NCBI GenBank assembly: GCA_014281115.1
Contig: JACONQ010000008.1
Span: forward strand, 2,852,001-2,916,000
Reading direction: 5' to 3'
DNA: 64,000 bases
Source of the DNA: Laburnicola sp. R22_1
Lineage: Eukaryota; Ascomycota; Dothideomycetes; Pleosporales; Didymosphaeriaceae
In this document: piece after piece, positions 45,192 through 55,249 of the stretch
How the letters are laid out: the number at the start of each line of letters is the position of its first letter
Position numbering within the stretch: position 1 is the stretch's first letter
The notes under the pieces: model-generated
Databases searched by the model: none
What the model saw: the letters and a program-made list of their open reading frames with translations, nothing else
What the model was told of the DNA's origin: nothing
Position numbers and translations under genes: made by a program

Positions 45192-46329
45192 GATTATGAG
45201 ATTTCTGGTTCGGTTGGACTGGAGCGAAATGAACCCGAGGATAGATAGGAGGACAAGAAAGAGGAATGATAATAACAATGCTACAGTGCTACGAGAACGC
45301 TCACACGAAACAACGGTATATGTACAGGCCCGTCGGCAGTTCCCCACGGCCTCAATCGGCGTCGCGGTCGCCGGTGCCCCATGTTTTCCCCAGAGCACGT
45401 GAGTCTAGCCGAGCCCAGCCCTCGGCTTTTCCAGCGCGTACCGCGACAACACGACTGTCTTGAGAGACTGGATACTATCACCACCACGCGTCAGACAAGA
45501 CGAGACGCATAGAAACACGCAAGCGCTAGTTGAGGAACGAGCTCGAGTCTGCCCACATCAAGTGCGAAGGCGCGATTGTCCCCCTCGGTAGCCATGACGA
45601 TCCACACTGCACACGACACGTATCCATTAATAATAGTGACCTAATTGACTGGCTTGAGAATGGTTTTCCATTTTTGCTTTACCTCATGATGAATGCTACG
45701 CGAAAGAGATAGAAGCGAGAGGTGGTGGAGGGTGGTGTTGCCTTCACCCCGAAGGAAGTAAAGGCGGGTGGGCGGTCTGTACAAACGCCCCCCGGATGAC
45801 GGCAATATATAACATGGATCGCGCAAGCCCTATGGGAAGGCAGCGAAATCAGCCATCTGCGTTTTGTTGCCTCTGTAGACAGGAAACGGGAGCGCTTCAC
45901 GGGCAGCTGGGTAATTTCTGACAGGGCGGATCCGTGTAGACACTGTGAATACTTGGACCGACCTTTCACCCCAACGCGCACCGTGCGATTGAAAGGTCCA
46001 CGGATACGCTCTGCAGTTTCCCCAGTTACGTACACGTCGCTAAGGATAAACAACGGCGAGCGCGTGCAGCCGCGCCTTTCCGTCGCCACACCACCCCCCA
46101 TCGCGACTTCCACCAGACAATAACGTGTGAAGCTTTCGCACCCCGGTTCGAGGTCCACCCCAAAAGGGAGAACACTCCTCCCACGTTGTACCCCGTTCTA
46201 ATTCGACCACCCTCGCGTTCGCGCCATCGCGGCTTCTGTCTTTGCCCCGCCTACTGTGTGGCTGGCTCTCGAAGCTCCTTGCGACACCTAGAATAGCACA
46301 CTCACACTCCTACAGGCAGGCCGTCCGTA
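45192..46329. promoter_or_regulatory. Divergent intergenic region, 1.1 kb
   Basis: Lies between the 5' ends of the acyl-CoA synthetase (minus) and the zinc-finger gene (plus), so it should hold both promoters. No gene supported. Confidence 0.4.
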
Positions 46330-48895
46330 ATGGTCGGGTTCACAATGTACTACTGTGCTCTTTGTCCGAGCGAGTTCAACAGTAAGAGAGCGTAAGTCTT
46401 GTCCTAGATGTCTGGTTACTGTTGCTGATCCATTTGCTAGGTACAATCGACACCTGGCAAACCATTCCGAGCCCGCGTCTCCTCGATTTCCGTGCCCTAC
46501 CTGTTCCTTCATGTTCTCTGATTCGCACGCGCTTGAGAACCACAAGTTACAGACCCGCCACGGCGAACCCGCGTTCCATTGCGACAACTGCAACAAGGAC
46601 TTCCAGACCGAGGGCAAGTACAACGACCACCGCAAATTCCCCTCGCCCTGCTCCGACGCTTTCAACAAGAGTCCGCCGCGAGCAGATCGAAATACCCCGG
46701 TGGATACCGCAGTGCGCGAAGGACAGGTGGCACGTATGGCCTCGCCGACGCATCAAGGACGCCGATCGGGTTATGTTGACCTTGACGCACCCACGTCCCC
46801 ATCATTTTCGAATGGCAAGTACCCATAAAAAACGCGTAGTATATGGAACACGTGCTGACCATATGTCCTAGTCCCATACTATGATCGGTCGACAACCCCC
46901 AGCAACGTCGAGGGAATCTTTTGCCATGACTGTAATAAAGCGTTCGAGTCCGAGGCACTTTTCACCCGTCATGGTCTATCCTGCTTGGTTCGGAAGCAAT
47001 CTACCAGTCAACAAAATATCTCCGAGTCTCGGGAAATGAAGGGAGATGCTCGACGTACGCACACTACGCTTGCCAGTCATCAGTATGTCCCTGAAGTGGC
47101 TCAAGAAGTCAAGGACGGTGCTGAAATTATGCGCGCTACCTCTGCCAGGTCTCTCGCAGAGGCTGCTCGACCGATCCAGCCTCAATTGCAAGAGAACATG
47201 CATGCTCGCCTGCATGATGCGCCACCTGTTACTCAACCATCAGACAAGGTGTTACAGCCTCGAAACAACGCCTTGCCCACCCAGCAGAACACGGCGTCAA
47301 CAGAAGATGTGTCGTCATTTCCAGCTCCGCAGCTCACCGTGCCTCGACCCGGAGCTTGGCCTGTGAAGCCAAAGCGTTCAACGGCAGCAGCTGTCTCATC
47401 ACGCGCAGCTCCGCCTCCGCCGTCCAAGCCGGCACCACCAGCAGCTATGCCATCGCACCCAGCTCCGTTGCCCAACGTGACCGATAAATTAGTTTGCGGT
47501 GTCAGTGGCTGTCAGGCAACGTACCGGTCTCAGCCAGGCTTGGATCAGCATAAACGAGACATCCATAGCATTGGCGGTCAAGCATTGGATATCCGTGGCA
47601 GAGACTCCTGGATGCTCGGCCAACGCGAGCGCGAGCGTCTTAAGAGTCTGGGCCTGCTTCGCTTGACCGGACCTGCTGCTCAGCAGGCGCGACGTGCTGC
47701 CGCTAACAGCAGTCGCGGTGGTCCTCCTGCTGCGACGGGAAGACATCCTCCACGGGCTCCACTTGCTGCACAGCAAACTCTGCGTGGTCCGATTTCGACT
47801 CCTCCTGCTGCGACGGGTAGACAACCTCCACGAGCACCGGCCGCTGCACAGCAAACTCTGCGTGCTCCGATATCGACTCCTCCTGCCGCGGTGGGTAGAC
47901 AACCTCCACGAGCACCGGCCGCTGCACAGCAAGCTCTACATGCTCCGATGTCAACGGCTATGGCTAGCGCTTCGGCCCCTTCCGTAGGAGGAGGACCGGC
48001 TGACGTTGAGCAAGCCAATATGATCTATGGAAAGATAATGCGTCTGCTTATACAGGAGAACATCAGCATCCGGCATGAAGGCAAAATCGTCTATAATGGC
48101 GAACCGTGGGTTAGGGTACCAGTAGCTAAACAGCAAGCACTTGTCGGAATGTTTGAAAAGCAAATCCATCTGCGGCCGATGCTCCAGGATACGGAGTATG
48201 TACCATGGCCAAAGGCGTTTTGGGAGGAGTACAAGGCGGAATACCCTGTTGACGATTTCGAATTCCTGCCCGAGTCGCTGGACGAGAACCCCGGCCTTGA
48301 TGTCGTCGCCCTCTGCTGTAGCAAGATTGTGTTGGAGAATTACGTGGAAGAGGTCGTCAAGATTGCGGCGGTTGATGTTCTGACCGGACGTCCGCTGATG
48401 AGCTACCTCGTCTGCACCGATCCGACGGCAAAAGTCACGGACTGGCGCACCGGCGTCACGGGCTTATCTGGATTCCGGGACTTTGAAGCTGCCCGCTCAC
48501 AGAAGTACAAGGTCCTCAGGGGCTGGAAGGCAGCTCGTGCTGCTGTGGGCAAGTTCGCCAAAAAGAAGACGATCCTAGTTGGCTATAACTTGCGTAGCGA
48601 CCTAGATGCGCTACGCATCATCCACGGACGATCTGTGGATGTCATCAAGTGCGTTGAGAAGGCTGCCGGCGGTCCGCTGTCCAAGCAGCAACTTCGTCTG
48701 GACAGTCTTTGCCGCGACTACCCTCAAGTTAGACTTTCGAGCCATCCTGTCTTTGGCCGGGACGCCTTGCAGGATGCCTTTGCTATCAGGCAGCTGGCAC
48801 TCTGGTTCATCAAGGAGGACGCGCAGCTGGTGAAGATTGCGAAGAGGAAGTCACTCGAGTACCAGAGTGTGAATGGCCTTCTTAGCAGCACTTGA
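46330..48895 (+). CDS. C2H2 zinc-finger protein with degenerate REX-type exonuclease domain
   Basis: Three exons join in frame: 46330-46391, 46441-46814 and 46872-48895, giving 819 residues. The second intron needs a GC-AG donor (GCAAGT at 46815), because the nearby GT puts a stop in frame. Zinc fingers: YYCALCPSEFNSKRAYNRHL (completed by splicing), FPCPTCSFMFSDSHALENHK, FHCDNCNKDFQTEGKYNDHR, then IFCHDCNKAFESEALFTRHG and LVCGVSGCQATYRSQPGLDQ. A Pro/Ala/Gln-rich stretch contains three copies of a 26-residue unit (RQPPRAPAAAQQTL). The C-terminal 200 residues resemble DEDDh RNA exonucleases (DVLTGRPLMSYLVC, ILVGYNLRSDLDALRIIHGR, RLDSLCRDYP). The first acidic pair is absent (ALCCSKIV where DxE is expected), and the last motif is GRDALQDAFA without the usual His. 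The fold may bind RNA without cutting it. Confidence 0.85.
47727..47950 (+). repeat. Threefold 78-bp coding repeat
   Basis: Within exon 3 of the zinc-finger gene, three tandem 26-codon units rich in Pro, Ala, Arg and Gln. The first is the most diverged. Length variation between alleles is likely. Confidence 0.8.
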
Positions 48896-49299
48896 AGAAT
48901 GAGGGATTGATACTGGAGTTGTGGAAATGAAGCGGGGATGTGCATGAGCAACGAAATGGACTACTATCAGGCGACCAAGGAAGAAAAGGACCGTGTTTGG
49001 ATTGTTACAAGGACAGCCGATGGACCAGAGAAAGCTAGGAAATGTGTTTGGTTTGCGAATAGACGGCTGAATGAAGGGCTGTCGCACAGAGTGAGTGGGT
49101 GGTTGTACCTTACCCGTCCGTGTAATGTAGTGAAAAACAAAACAAAAAAAATGCATGTTGGTGCTGCAATGCATTGCGTCATCGTCTTTCTATGCCCTCA
49201 CGTCTCTCTCATTCGTATTGCAATCCTTCCTTCACTGAAGGGTAAGTAGCATTACATTACATTGCATTATTCCCTATGTGATAGCACTCCCCTCCCAAC

Positions 49300-50416
49300 C
49301 CCTCCTCCTCCTCCCCTCCTTCTTCTCCCTCTCCCTCTCCCTCTCCTCCTCGCGCCCCCTCGCAACAACCTCCACCACAAACCCGCCCCCCAACAAAATC
49401 GCTGGCTCCTCCCCGCTCCCACGTTCATCACTCAACGTCCCCACCCCGCCCCGCCCGCTTCCAAAATCAACCCAACCCGGGATTCTCCGGCCCCAGTTCC
49501 TTGCCGACCCATCTCGCGGTGAAAGCGCGCAAGATGTGGCCGTGCGCTACGATGAGGACGTCGCTCGGCTTGGGGTTGTTGTCGTTGTTGTCGTTGTCGC
49601 TGGGGGGTGTTGTTGGAGGAGGAGGGGTTGGAGGAAAAGAAAGGTCCATGATGTTTCTCGCGTATCTCGGTGATGAACGCCGTCGATGGGCGTGGGGACG
49701 TCTGTGGGGGGGATTCGCCGGTGGGGCCGGCGCAGCCCGGCCGTCGCGCCAGATGGACTAGGTGGGTGTGCCGGTAGGATGTTGCGGTTGCGGAGGGAGT
49801 GGATTTCCGCGGGGGGGGGGGTTGTGAGGCCTTTTCGTAGGGGGCCGTAGGACGATTCTGCGATTAGGGGGGTTATTGTTATGGGGGCGGAGGTGGTTTT
49901 GTGGGTTGGGGTCGGGGTGGGGTTGTTTTTATCTTGCAAGGAGGGGGAGGACCAGGGGTATGTATGCGTATGCGTGTGTGCAGCCTAGGGTTAGGAGTTC
50001 GAGGGTGCGGCGGGCGCGGAGGCGCGCGGGGGAGACGTAGCTGGCGTTATCTCGTGTCGTTCCCACACACACACTCTCTCTCTCCTTCCGTTAGATTTAG
50101 TTCGCTTTCCACCCGCATCGCATCGCATCGCATCGCATCGCATACCAAGGCAAGCCAAAAAACAGCTAGCCAGATAGACTACCACCAAACGCCCGCCCGC
50201 CCGCCGGGTTGTACGGGTAGGGGTGGGGACTCCTTACATATGCGCTAGATTCTTGGGTACGATTAATCTGTCGTTGCCGACGAGGGCTTTGCCTGTTGCG
50301 CGGATGCCCTTTTCGCCGTTGGGGGTGAGGGGGAGCTCGGTGGTGCTGGTGTGGCGGCCGTTGAGGGACCATTCGGTTTCGCCGTGGCGGATGATGAAGA
50401 CGCGGGGGGAGGGCAT
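49300..50416 (-). pseudogene. SHB17: SHB17-like histidine phosphatase with frame breaks
   Basis: The first exon (50416-50230) is well preserved: [40 protein letters not shown] and [12 protein letters not shown], ending in a GTAAGG donor. An acceptor at about 50040 gives IYVSPARLRARRTLELL. After that, recognisable pieces fall in different frames: PLRKGLTT near 49840, GCAGPTGESP near 49720, DVLIVAHGHILRAFTARWVG at about 49560-49500, and VGTLSDERGSGEEPAILLGG at about 49440. A run of ten G (C on the coding strand) at about 49810 and a GC-rich low-complexity stretch separate them. The family dephosphorylates sedoheptulose-1,7-bisphosphate in ribose synthesis. As written the gene cannot be translated whole, so it is a pseudogene or contains several sequence errors. 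Confidence 0.65.
50115..50143. repeat. (GCATC)n microsatellite
   Basis: Five to six tandem GCATC units within the first intron of the SHB17-like gene. Confidence 0.9.
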
Positions 50417-50828
50417 TGTTCTTCTTGTTGGGATGTGTAGTGGTAGCGAGGGAGAAAGGGATAAAAGGGAGTGGACTGATTGAGAAGTCTATGTGAATGG
50501 CAAGGAAATGGTAAGAGAAGAAAGACGCGGAGATGGGGAGATGTGAAAGATGTTCAGAGGTTGAGGAGTATTATTCGTGTATGACGATATGGGGTTTGGT
50601 TGGAGGGGTAGCTGAGCTGCCCCACCCCACTACCATGACAGAGCTTCGAGCTATAATAGGCGACGAATAAAGCTGGACGATTATAGTGTTGTGTACAACC
50701 TGCGTATACATCAACATTTTTCGAGGTACCACTACACGCAACCTCCCAACCGCCCACCGACATCACGCCCAAGACCTCACCCACCTCTCCACCCCCTCCC
50801 ATCCCCACGCACGACCCCACCCACCAGC

Positions 50829-51687
50829 CTACGCTGCAACACACTGATAATAAAAATCTACACGAGCAAAGTAAAGTCAGCACAGTCCTCACCATCCAAA
50901 TTTCAATCCAACACCACAACCCCACCCCAAACATAAAACTAAAACCATCCAAACTCACCATTCTGCACCACACACCGCGCCCCCTTAACACACTTCGTAC
51001 ACCCCTTCCACGGCTTGCCATCCCAATATCCACCACACTGATAATACAGCGGCACAGGGCACTTTGTACTGCTCGGGCCAGTCTCCTCGGTGCGCGTCTT
51101 GGTTGGTTTTTGTGTGCTCTTCGTTGTTGTCTGTTTGTTTGGGGAGAGGTTAGTGTTGGGTTTGCGTTTGCGTTAGCGAGGAGAGGAAAGGGGGTGAGAG
51201 AGGTAAGTGGGTGGGTATGTGCATGCGTACCTTTGTAGGCTTAGGCGTAACTACCGGCGTGGTGTACTTCGTCGTCGTTTTCTTCGTCGTCGGCTTAACA
51301 CTACTACTCGGCTTCTTCGTCGTCGTCGGCTTCCCGCTGCTACTCGACACAGGCTTCTTCGTAGTCGTAGTAGAAGAAGACGTCGTCTTAGTAGTTTGCG
51401 GGGGCAGCGGTTTCGTAGTGCTGGTGGGCTGGGGCCAATTCGTGGGCCAGATGAACGTCGTGGGCGGGTTGTCTGTGCAGCGGGGGCCGATGCAGGTCAC
51501 TGTGTAGGTGATTTCGCCTTCGCCTTGGCGTTTTTCCGCGGGGGCGGGGTTGGCTGGGGCTGGGGCCTTGGGGCCGGGTTAGAAGGGTGTGTACGGTGAA
51601 GAGGGTTGGGGAGGGGGAGATAGGTACTGCTATGCATGATGCTGTGGAGAGCGTGAGTGTGAGGAGGGCGAGGGCGGGGATGTGCAT
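50829..51687 (-). CDS. Small secreted CBM1 (fungal cellulose-binding) protein
   Basis: Four exons join in frame: 51687-51628, 51566-51231, 51130-50959 and 50857-50829, giving 198 residues. Exon 1 is a signal peptide (MHIPALALLTLTLSTASCIA) ending exactly at a GTACCT donor. Exon 2 begins with an Ala/Pro stretch, then GEITYTVTCIGPRCTDNPPT and a long Ser/Thr/Lys linker (TTTTKKPVSSSSGKPTTTKK). Exons 3 and 4 form a C-terminal CBM1 module: YYQCGGYWDGKPWKGCTKCV, RCVVQN and FYYQCVAA, with its cysteines and aromatics. There is no catalytic domain, so it may be a wall- or substrate-binding protein or an accessory to secreted enzymes. The conserved-looking TYTVTCIGPRC block before the linker is not one I recognise. 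Confidence 0.85.
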
Positions 51688-52920
51688 TTCGGCGAGGTTG
51701 AGGCTGGTGTGGAAAATGGGGTGTGGAGAAGGGGGATATGTGAGGCTTGTGGAGGTATATATGCATGTATAGGTAGGTGGTGGTAGGTACGGTTCTTCAA
51801 GAGCAACGTCCGCTAGGTGGAGACTGAGTACCACCTGGCCAGGCCCGTGATAAATTGCTTCGCTTGCTCGTATCTCGTATATGTACCTCCTAGAACTCTT
51901 TGTGCTCTAGTACAATCGCTCTGGGCTGATTGAAAGGCCGTTTTGGTGCATGCAAGCGTGGAGGTGACGAGCCGGCCCCAACTGGTGAAGGTGAAGGATT
52001 GGGAGGCGGCCCGGCGTAGGCGAGTGCAATATACGGAGCCGCGCCGAGGTGCGCATGTACGAAGCTTTTCCGTCGTAGAGTTGCTAACTTAGGAGTCGGG
52101 ATGAAGTAGCTTCCCAGCAAGACGTTGGTGAATGGCGAGATAGAACCGAAAACAGGCATCAGGTGAGCGACAACTTGCAGCGAATATTGCCCATCTCTGT
52201 TTTAAAATCAAGTCGAGCCGGTGCCAAAAAGACCTAGAAGCGAAGGTGTCTTATGCTATTTTTGGTGCCTTCAGCAGTAGTCGGTACCAGTTTACCCGGA
52301 TATTGTTGTGGATGCTACCCCAGTCACGATTCTGTCGAGGCCGCTCACCTGCATGACGAGATCTTTCCACCACATTTGGAATACGCTAGGGCCGAAATAA
52401 TGCGTTTGGCAGGGTGGAGACTGTCCAATTCGGTTCGTGCTCGGCTGAAGGGAATAACGGCACCGCGTGTAGTTTATGGTCTGAGCCAGACCATCGGAGA
52501 CGTTAGATGACGTTTACCAACAAGGCAAAGAAGGAACCCCGATTACCACAAAAATGTAAGGATGAAATAGTATTCTTGTGCGGAGCGTGAAAGATTGAAG
52601 CTATGTGAGGAGCGCGAGGGAACGCCACAGAGGCGCATCAATTGACAGGTCGAGCAAGATGGCTGATGTTGCTATTGTTCACACTCTGCTAAATGTAGCG
52701 AGCATGGCGGAAGAGGTAATATCCTCATCAACTGTGATGCGTGCGGTCTCTTGTGGCAGCGCGAGACTGTCGTCCTTGGGATTGAACTTGGCGACCGAAG
52801 AATATGCGGCAAGCCGATCGTGGCACAACTTCCCTCGTAGCCTTGTATCAGACTATGACGTCTCACAAGGGGTGCAAATGTAACATCTTCCATCGTGTGT
52901 AGCTGGAGACGTAGGTCTGT
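51688..52920. other. No supported gene
   Basis: Holds the CBM1 gene promoter and short frames on both strands (51890-52159, 52253-52510, 52605-52883) without recognisable features. Confidence 0.35.
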
Positions 52921-53688
52921 TCAACCCTCTACCATGCTCGATTCTTCCGGATGCGCCAGCAAATCCGCAACGCCAATCCACTTCCTGACGAGAACGGCAC
53001 CAGAAGGCTTCAGCTTCGAATAGTATGCATCTTCTTTCCCAATAATCTCGAAGCCCCTCTTTTTATACCATTCCAGCCCGTCTTCGTTCGCTTCCCAAAC
53101 ATGGGCTGTAATGCACCTGACGCCGTGTTGCTCGACAGCCTTGACAGCGACCTTCTGCAGAAGGTGCGTCGCTATGCCGTGGGACCGATATGGCGCCGAT
53201 AGGCTGATTGTGGAGATGTAGAGGGTTGCGGAGGGTAAAATGCGACACCTTATCGCGCCTACTAAACGAGGTTTCTCGGGCTTGGGAGCGGGTGACTGAT
53301 TCACTGGGGCTGCACGCCAGAGGGCCATGAGCGTTATGCTGTGGAAGGGCTCCTTCATGGACTCGGTGAAGAAGCGAGACGGATAGGAGACGGGGAGTGT
53401 GAGGGCGAGGAGCCGCTTGAAGGAGGGGATGAGGTCTTCGGACAGCGGGACGAGCTCGACATTTGCGGGAAGGGGCGGAGTGGAGAAGATAGGGACATTG
53501 GGGCGCTTCTGGGCGGGCTCGCTTTCGTGCTCGTCGGCCGGGTCAGAGACGCGTCGAGGGTGCGATGCTGGGGGGTCCGTCTGGGATGCGGCGGAGATGG
53601 GCGCGGATACTGGAGCCGGCGTCGGCTGACCAGCTTTCTTCAGCGACGCTGGTTTCTTCAGCCAGGCCGTGATCGAGGATTGGAGCAT
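52921..53688 (-). CDS. GNAT N-acetyltransferase (NAA50-like)
   Basis: One intronless frame of 255 residues. The N-terminal 75 residues are a Pro/Ser/Ala-rich extension starting MLQSSITAWLKKPASLKK. The GNAT fold follows: VELVPLSEDLIPSFKRLLAL, LPVSYPSRFFTES, LVGAIRCRILPSATLYISTI, then the acetyl-CoA loop SAPYRSHGIATHLLQKV (Q/RxxGxG/A type), and HVWEANEDGLEWYKKRGFEI. PVxYP with YRxxGIGxxLL places it near Naa50/San, which acetylates protein N-termini. The N-terminal QSSITAWL resembles a PCNA-interacting (PIP) box with W-L in the aromatic positions. Its start is 187 bp from the divergent Mic19 gene. Confidence 0.85.
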   Translation of the reverse strand: MLQSSITAWLKKPASLKKAGQPTPAPVSAPISAASQTDPPASHPRRVSDPADEHESEPAQKRPNVPIFSTPPLPANVELVPLSEDLIPSFKRLLALTLPVSYPSRFFTESMKEPFHSITLMALWRAAPVNQSPAPKPEKPRLVGAIRCRILPSATLYISTISLSAPYRSHGIATHLLQKVAVKAVEQHGVRCITAHVWEANEDGLEWYKKRGFEIIGKEDAYYSKLKPSGAVLVRKWIGVADLLAHPEESSMVEG

Positions 53689-53875
53689 GGCTGCCCTCGT
53701 CTGCTATCTTGGGGGATTCATGCCTGGACTGTGTGTTCTGTTGGGGGAGTCGCGCTTTCCTTGCGCAACTTGGGCTAACCGCGTCTGTCCTAGCGGAATT
53801 TGGATAGCCAAGATGCGCGACTGCCTGCATGTTCATGCTCGGCAACACTCCCGCCCTAACAAGAACGCATCCACA

Positions 53876-54593
53876 ATGGGCGCAGAGAACTCGAAACCCT
53901 CAGGCGACGTCTCGCAGCACGTCTTCTCCTCGTATGTAAACAGGGCAACCGCCAATTGGCCCGCCCGCGCGACCCCCCGACGCTGACCACATTTTCCGCG
54001 CAGAGACACGCCCGTTCGGTTCTCGAATGGCCTGGTGGATTCGCTGCAGAAGAACACACAGGTGAGAAGAGCCATGCTGTAATTTGGCTGCGAAGAGGCA
54101 TTGACGCATCCTGGGCCCCCAGACCGATGCTACCCGATCCAAACAGCAGGAGCTGGCCTACCAGCAGCGCCTGACCTCGGAGCTCGAAAAGCTGCGCGAA
54201 AAAGAAACCCGGTCCTTCTCTGAACTCTCAAAAACCCTCTCGGACGAAGCCGACCAGCCCCCCGAGTCCACCTCGCTCACCGATACGCTGAGCACCGTGA
54301 CGGAGAAAATCAACGACGCCACTTCGAGCTCCGCGACCCTCGCCGCGAAGCAGAAGCAGCGCGACATGAGCAATTCCAGCGTGGCCAAGGAGATTGAGGC
54401 ACTCAAGAGGAAGCTAGAGGCGCGCAGAAAGCTGGAGCAGGCGGATCCGCAGGTCAACAAGGCCAAGGACGACGTGGTCGCGTGCTTGCGGACCCATGAC
54501 CGGCGGCCGCTGGACTGCTGGAAGGAGGTCGAGGTCTTCAAGAGAGAGGTTGGGCGGCTGGAGAAAGACTTTGTGGAGAAGACGATAAGGTGA
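53876..54593 (+). CDS. MIC19: MICOS complex subunit Mic19 (CHCH protein)
   Basis: Three exons join in frame: 53876-53931, 54004-54061 and 54123-54593 (introns 72 and 61 bp), giving 194 residues. The N-terminus MGAENSKPSGDVSQHVFSS is a myristoylation-type start, as in Mic19. DTPVRFSNGLVDSLQ and a long Glu/Lys/Arg coiled coil follow (QQRLTSELEKLREKETRSFS). The C-terminus has the CHCH half-motif CLRTHDRRPLDCWKEVEVFK with two cysteines. Mic19 sits on the intermembrane face of the mitochondrial inner membrane and helps form crista junctions. Confidence 0.9.
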
Positions 54594-54786
54594 TGGAGGG
54601 AAGACACCGGTCCTGGACCTTCCGAGAGGGCGCATTCGAGACGCGGGACCCTGTACAGATAACGTCCATGTGCCATTAGCCCTCAAACCATTGCTTTCAA
54701 CAACCGTTGTCCTTCTTATTTCGCTCACTACATCGATTCTTTTTTCTACTTCACGCTTTTTTATTACCTTTTCTTCTGTCTTGCTA

Positions 54787-54940
54787 ACGCTTTACGGCGT
54801 ACCTATCTGGACAACGCACGTCTTATTCACCAACCTTCTTTTCAGAGCTACACTCTCTTTATTACCTGCCTTCAGCTTATACGCTTTACGGCGTACCTAT
54901 TTGCACCTCGTGCTCCCCAGCCTTCTTTTCGGATTTAACT
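54787..54940 (+). repeat. Imperfect 94-bp direct repeat upstream of the methyltransferase
   Basis: ACGCTTTACGGCGTACCTAT occurs at 54787 and again at 54881. Each is followed about 25 bases later by a CCTTCTTTTC-type block. It lies about 400 bases before the methyltransferase ATG and may be part of its promoter or leader. Confidence 0.75.
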
Positions 54941-55249
54941 CTTTAACTTGCCGTGTACCGGAAGGGTTGCGATGATTTTCTCTTAACACTCTCTTTAACT
55001 ACCTGTCTTTACCTTACCGCCAAGGCTAGCTCTGTCTATCTCGCGCGGACACAACAGCTGCAGCAAAAGACGAGCTAACGGGCTCGTTCACTCGAGATCA
55101 ACTTCTTGGCAGCCGACGCCATCTCTCAAACAACCGCCTACTTGAGCGGCGTCTCTATCCTTCCTCCTCTATCCTCCTCACCCTCCTCCCCGAACCGACT
55201 CCAGTTTTCGGCCGCCCTTCACGGTCTTTGCCTGGCCGCACCTGTTACC

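Noticed and set aside
47680..48018. Minus-strand Ala/Gly-rich repeat ORF
   Set aside because: Antisense of the 78-bp Pro/Ala coding repeat in the zinc-finger gene.
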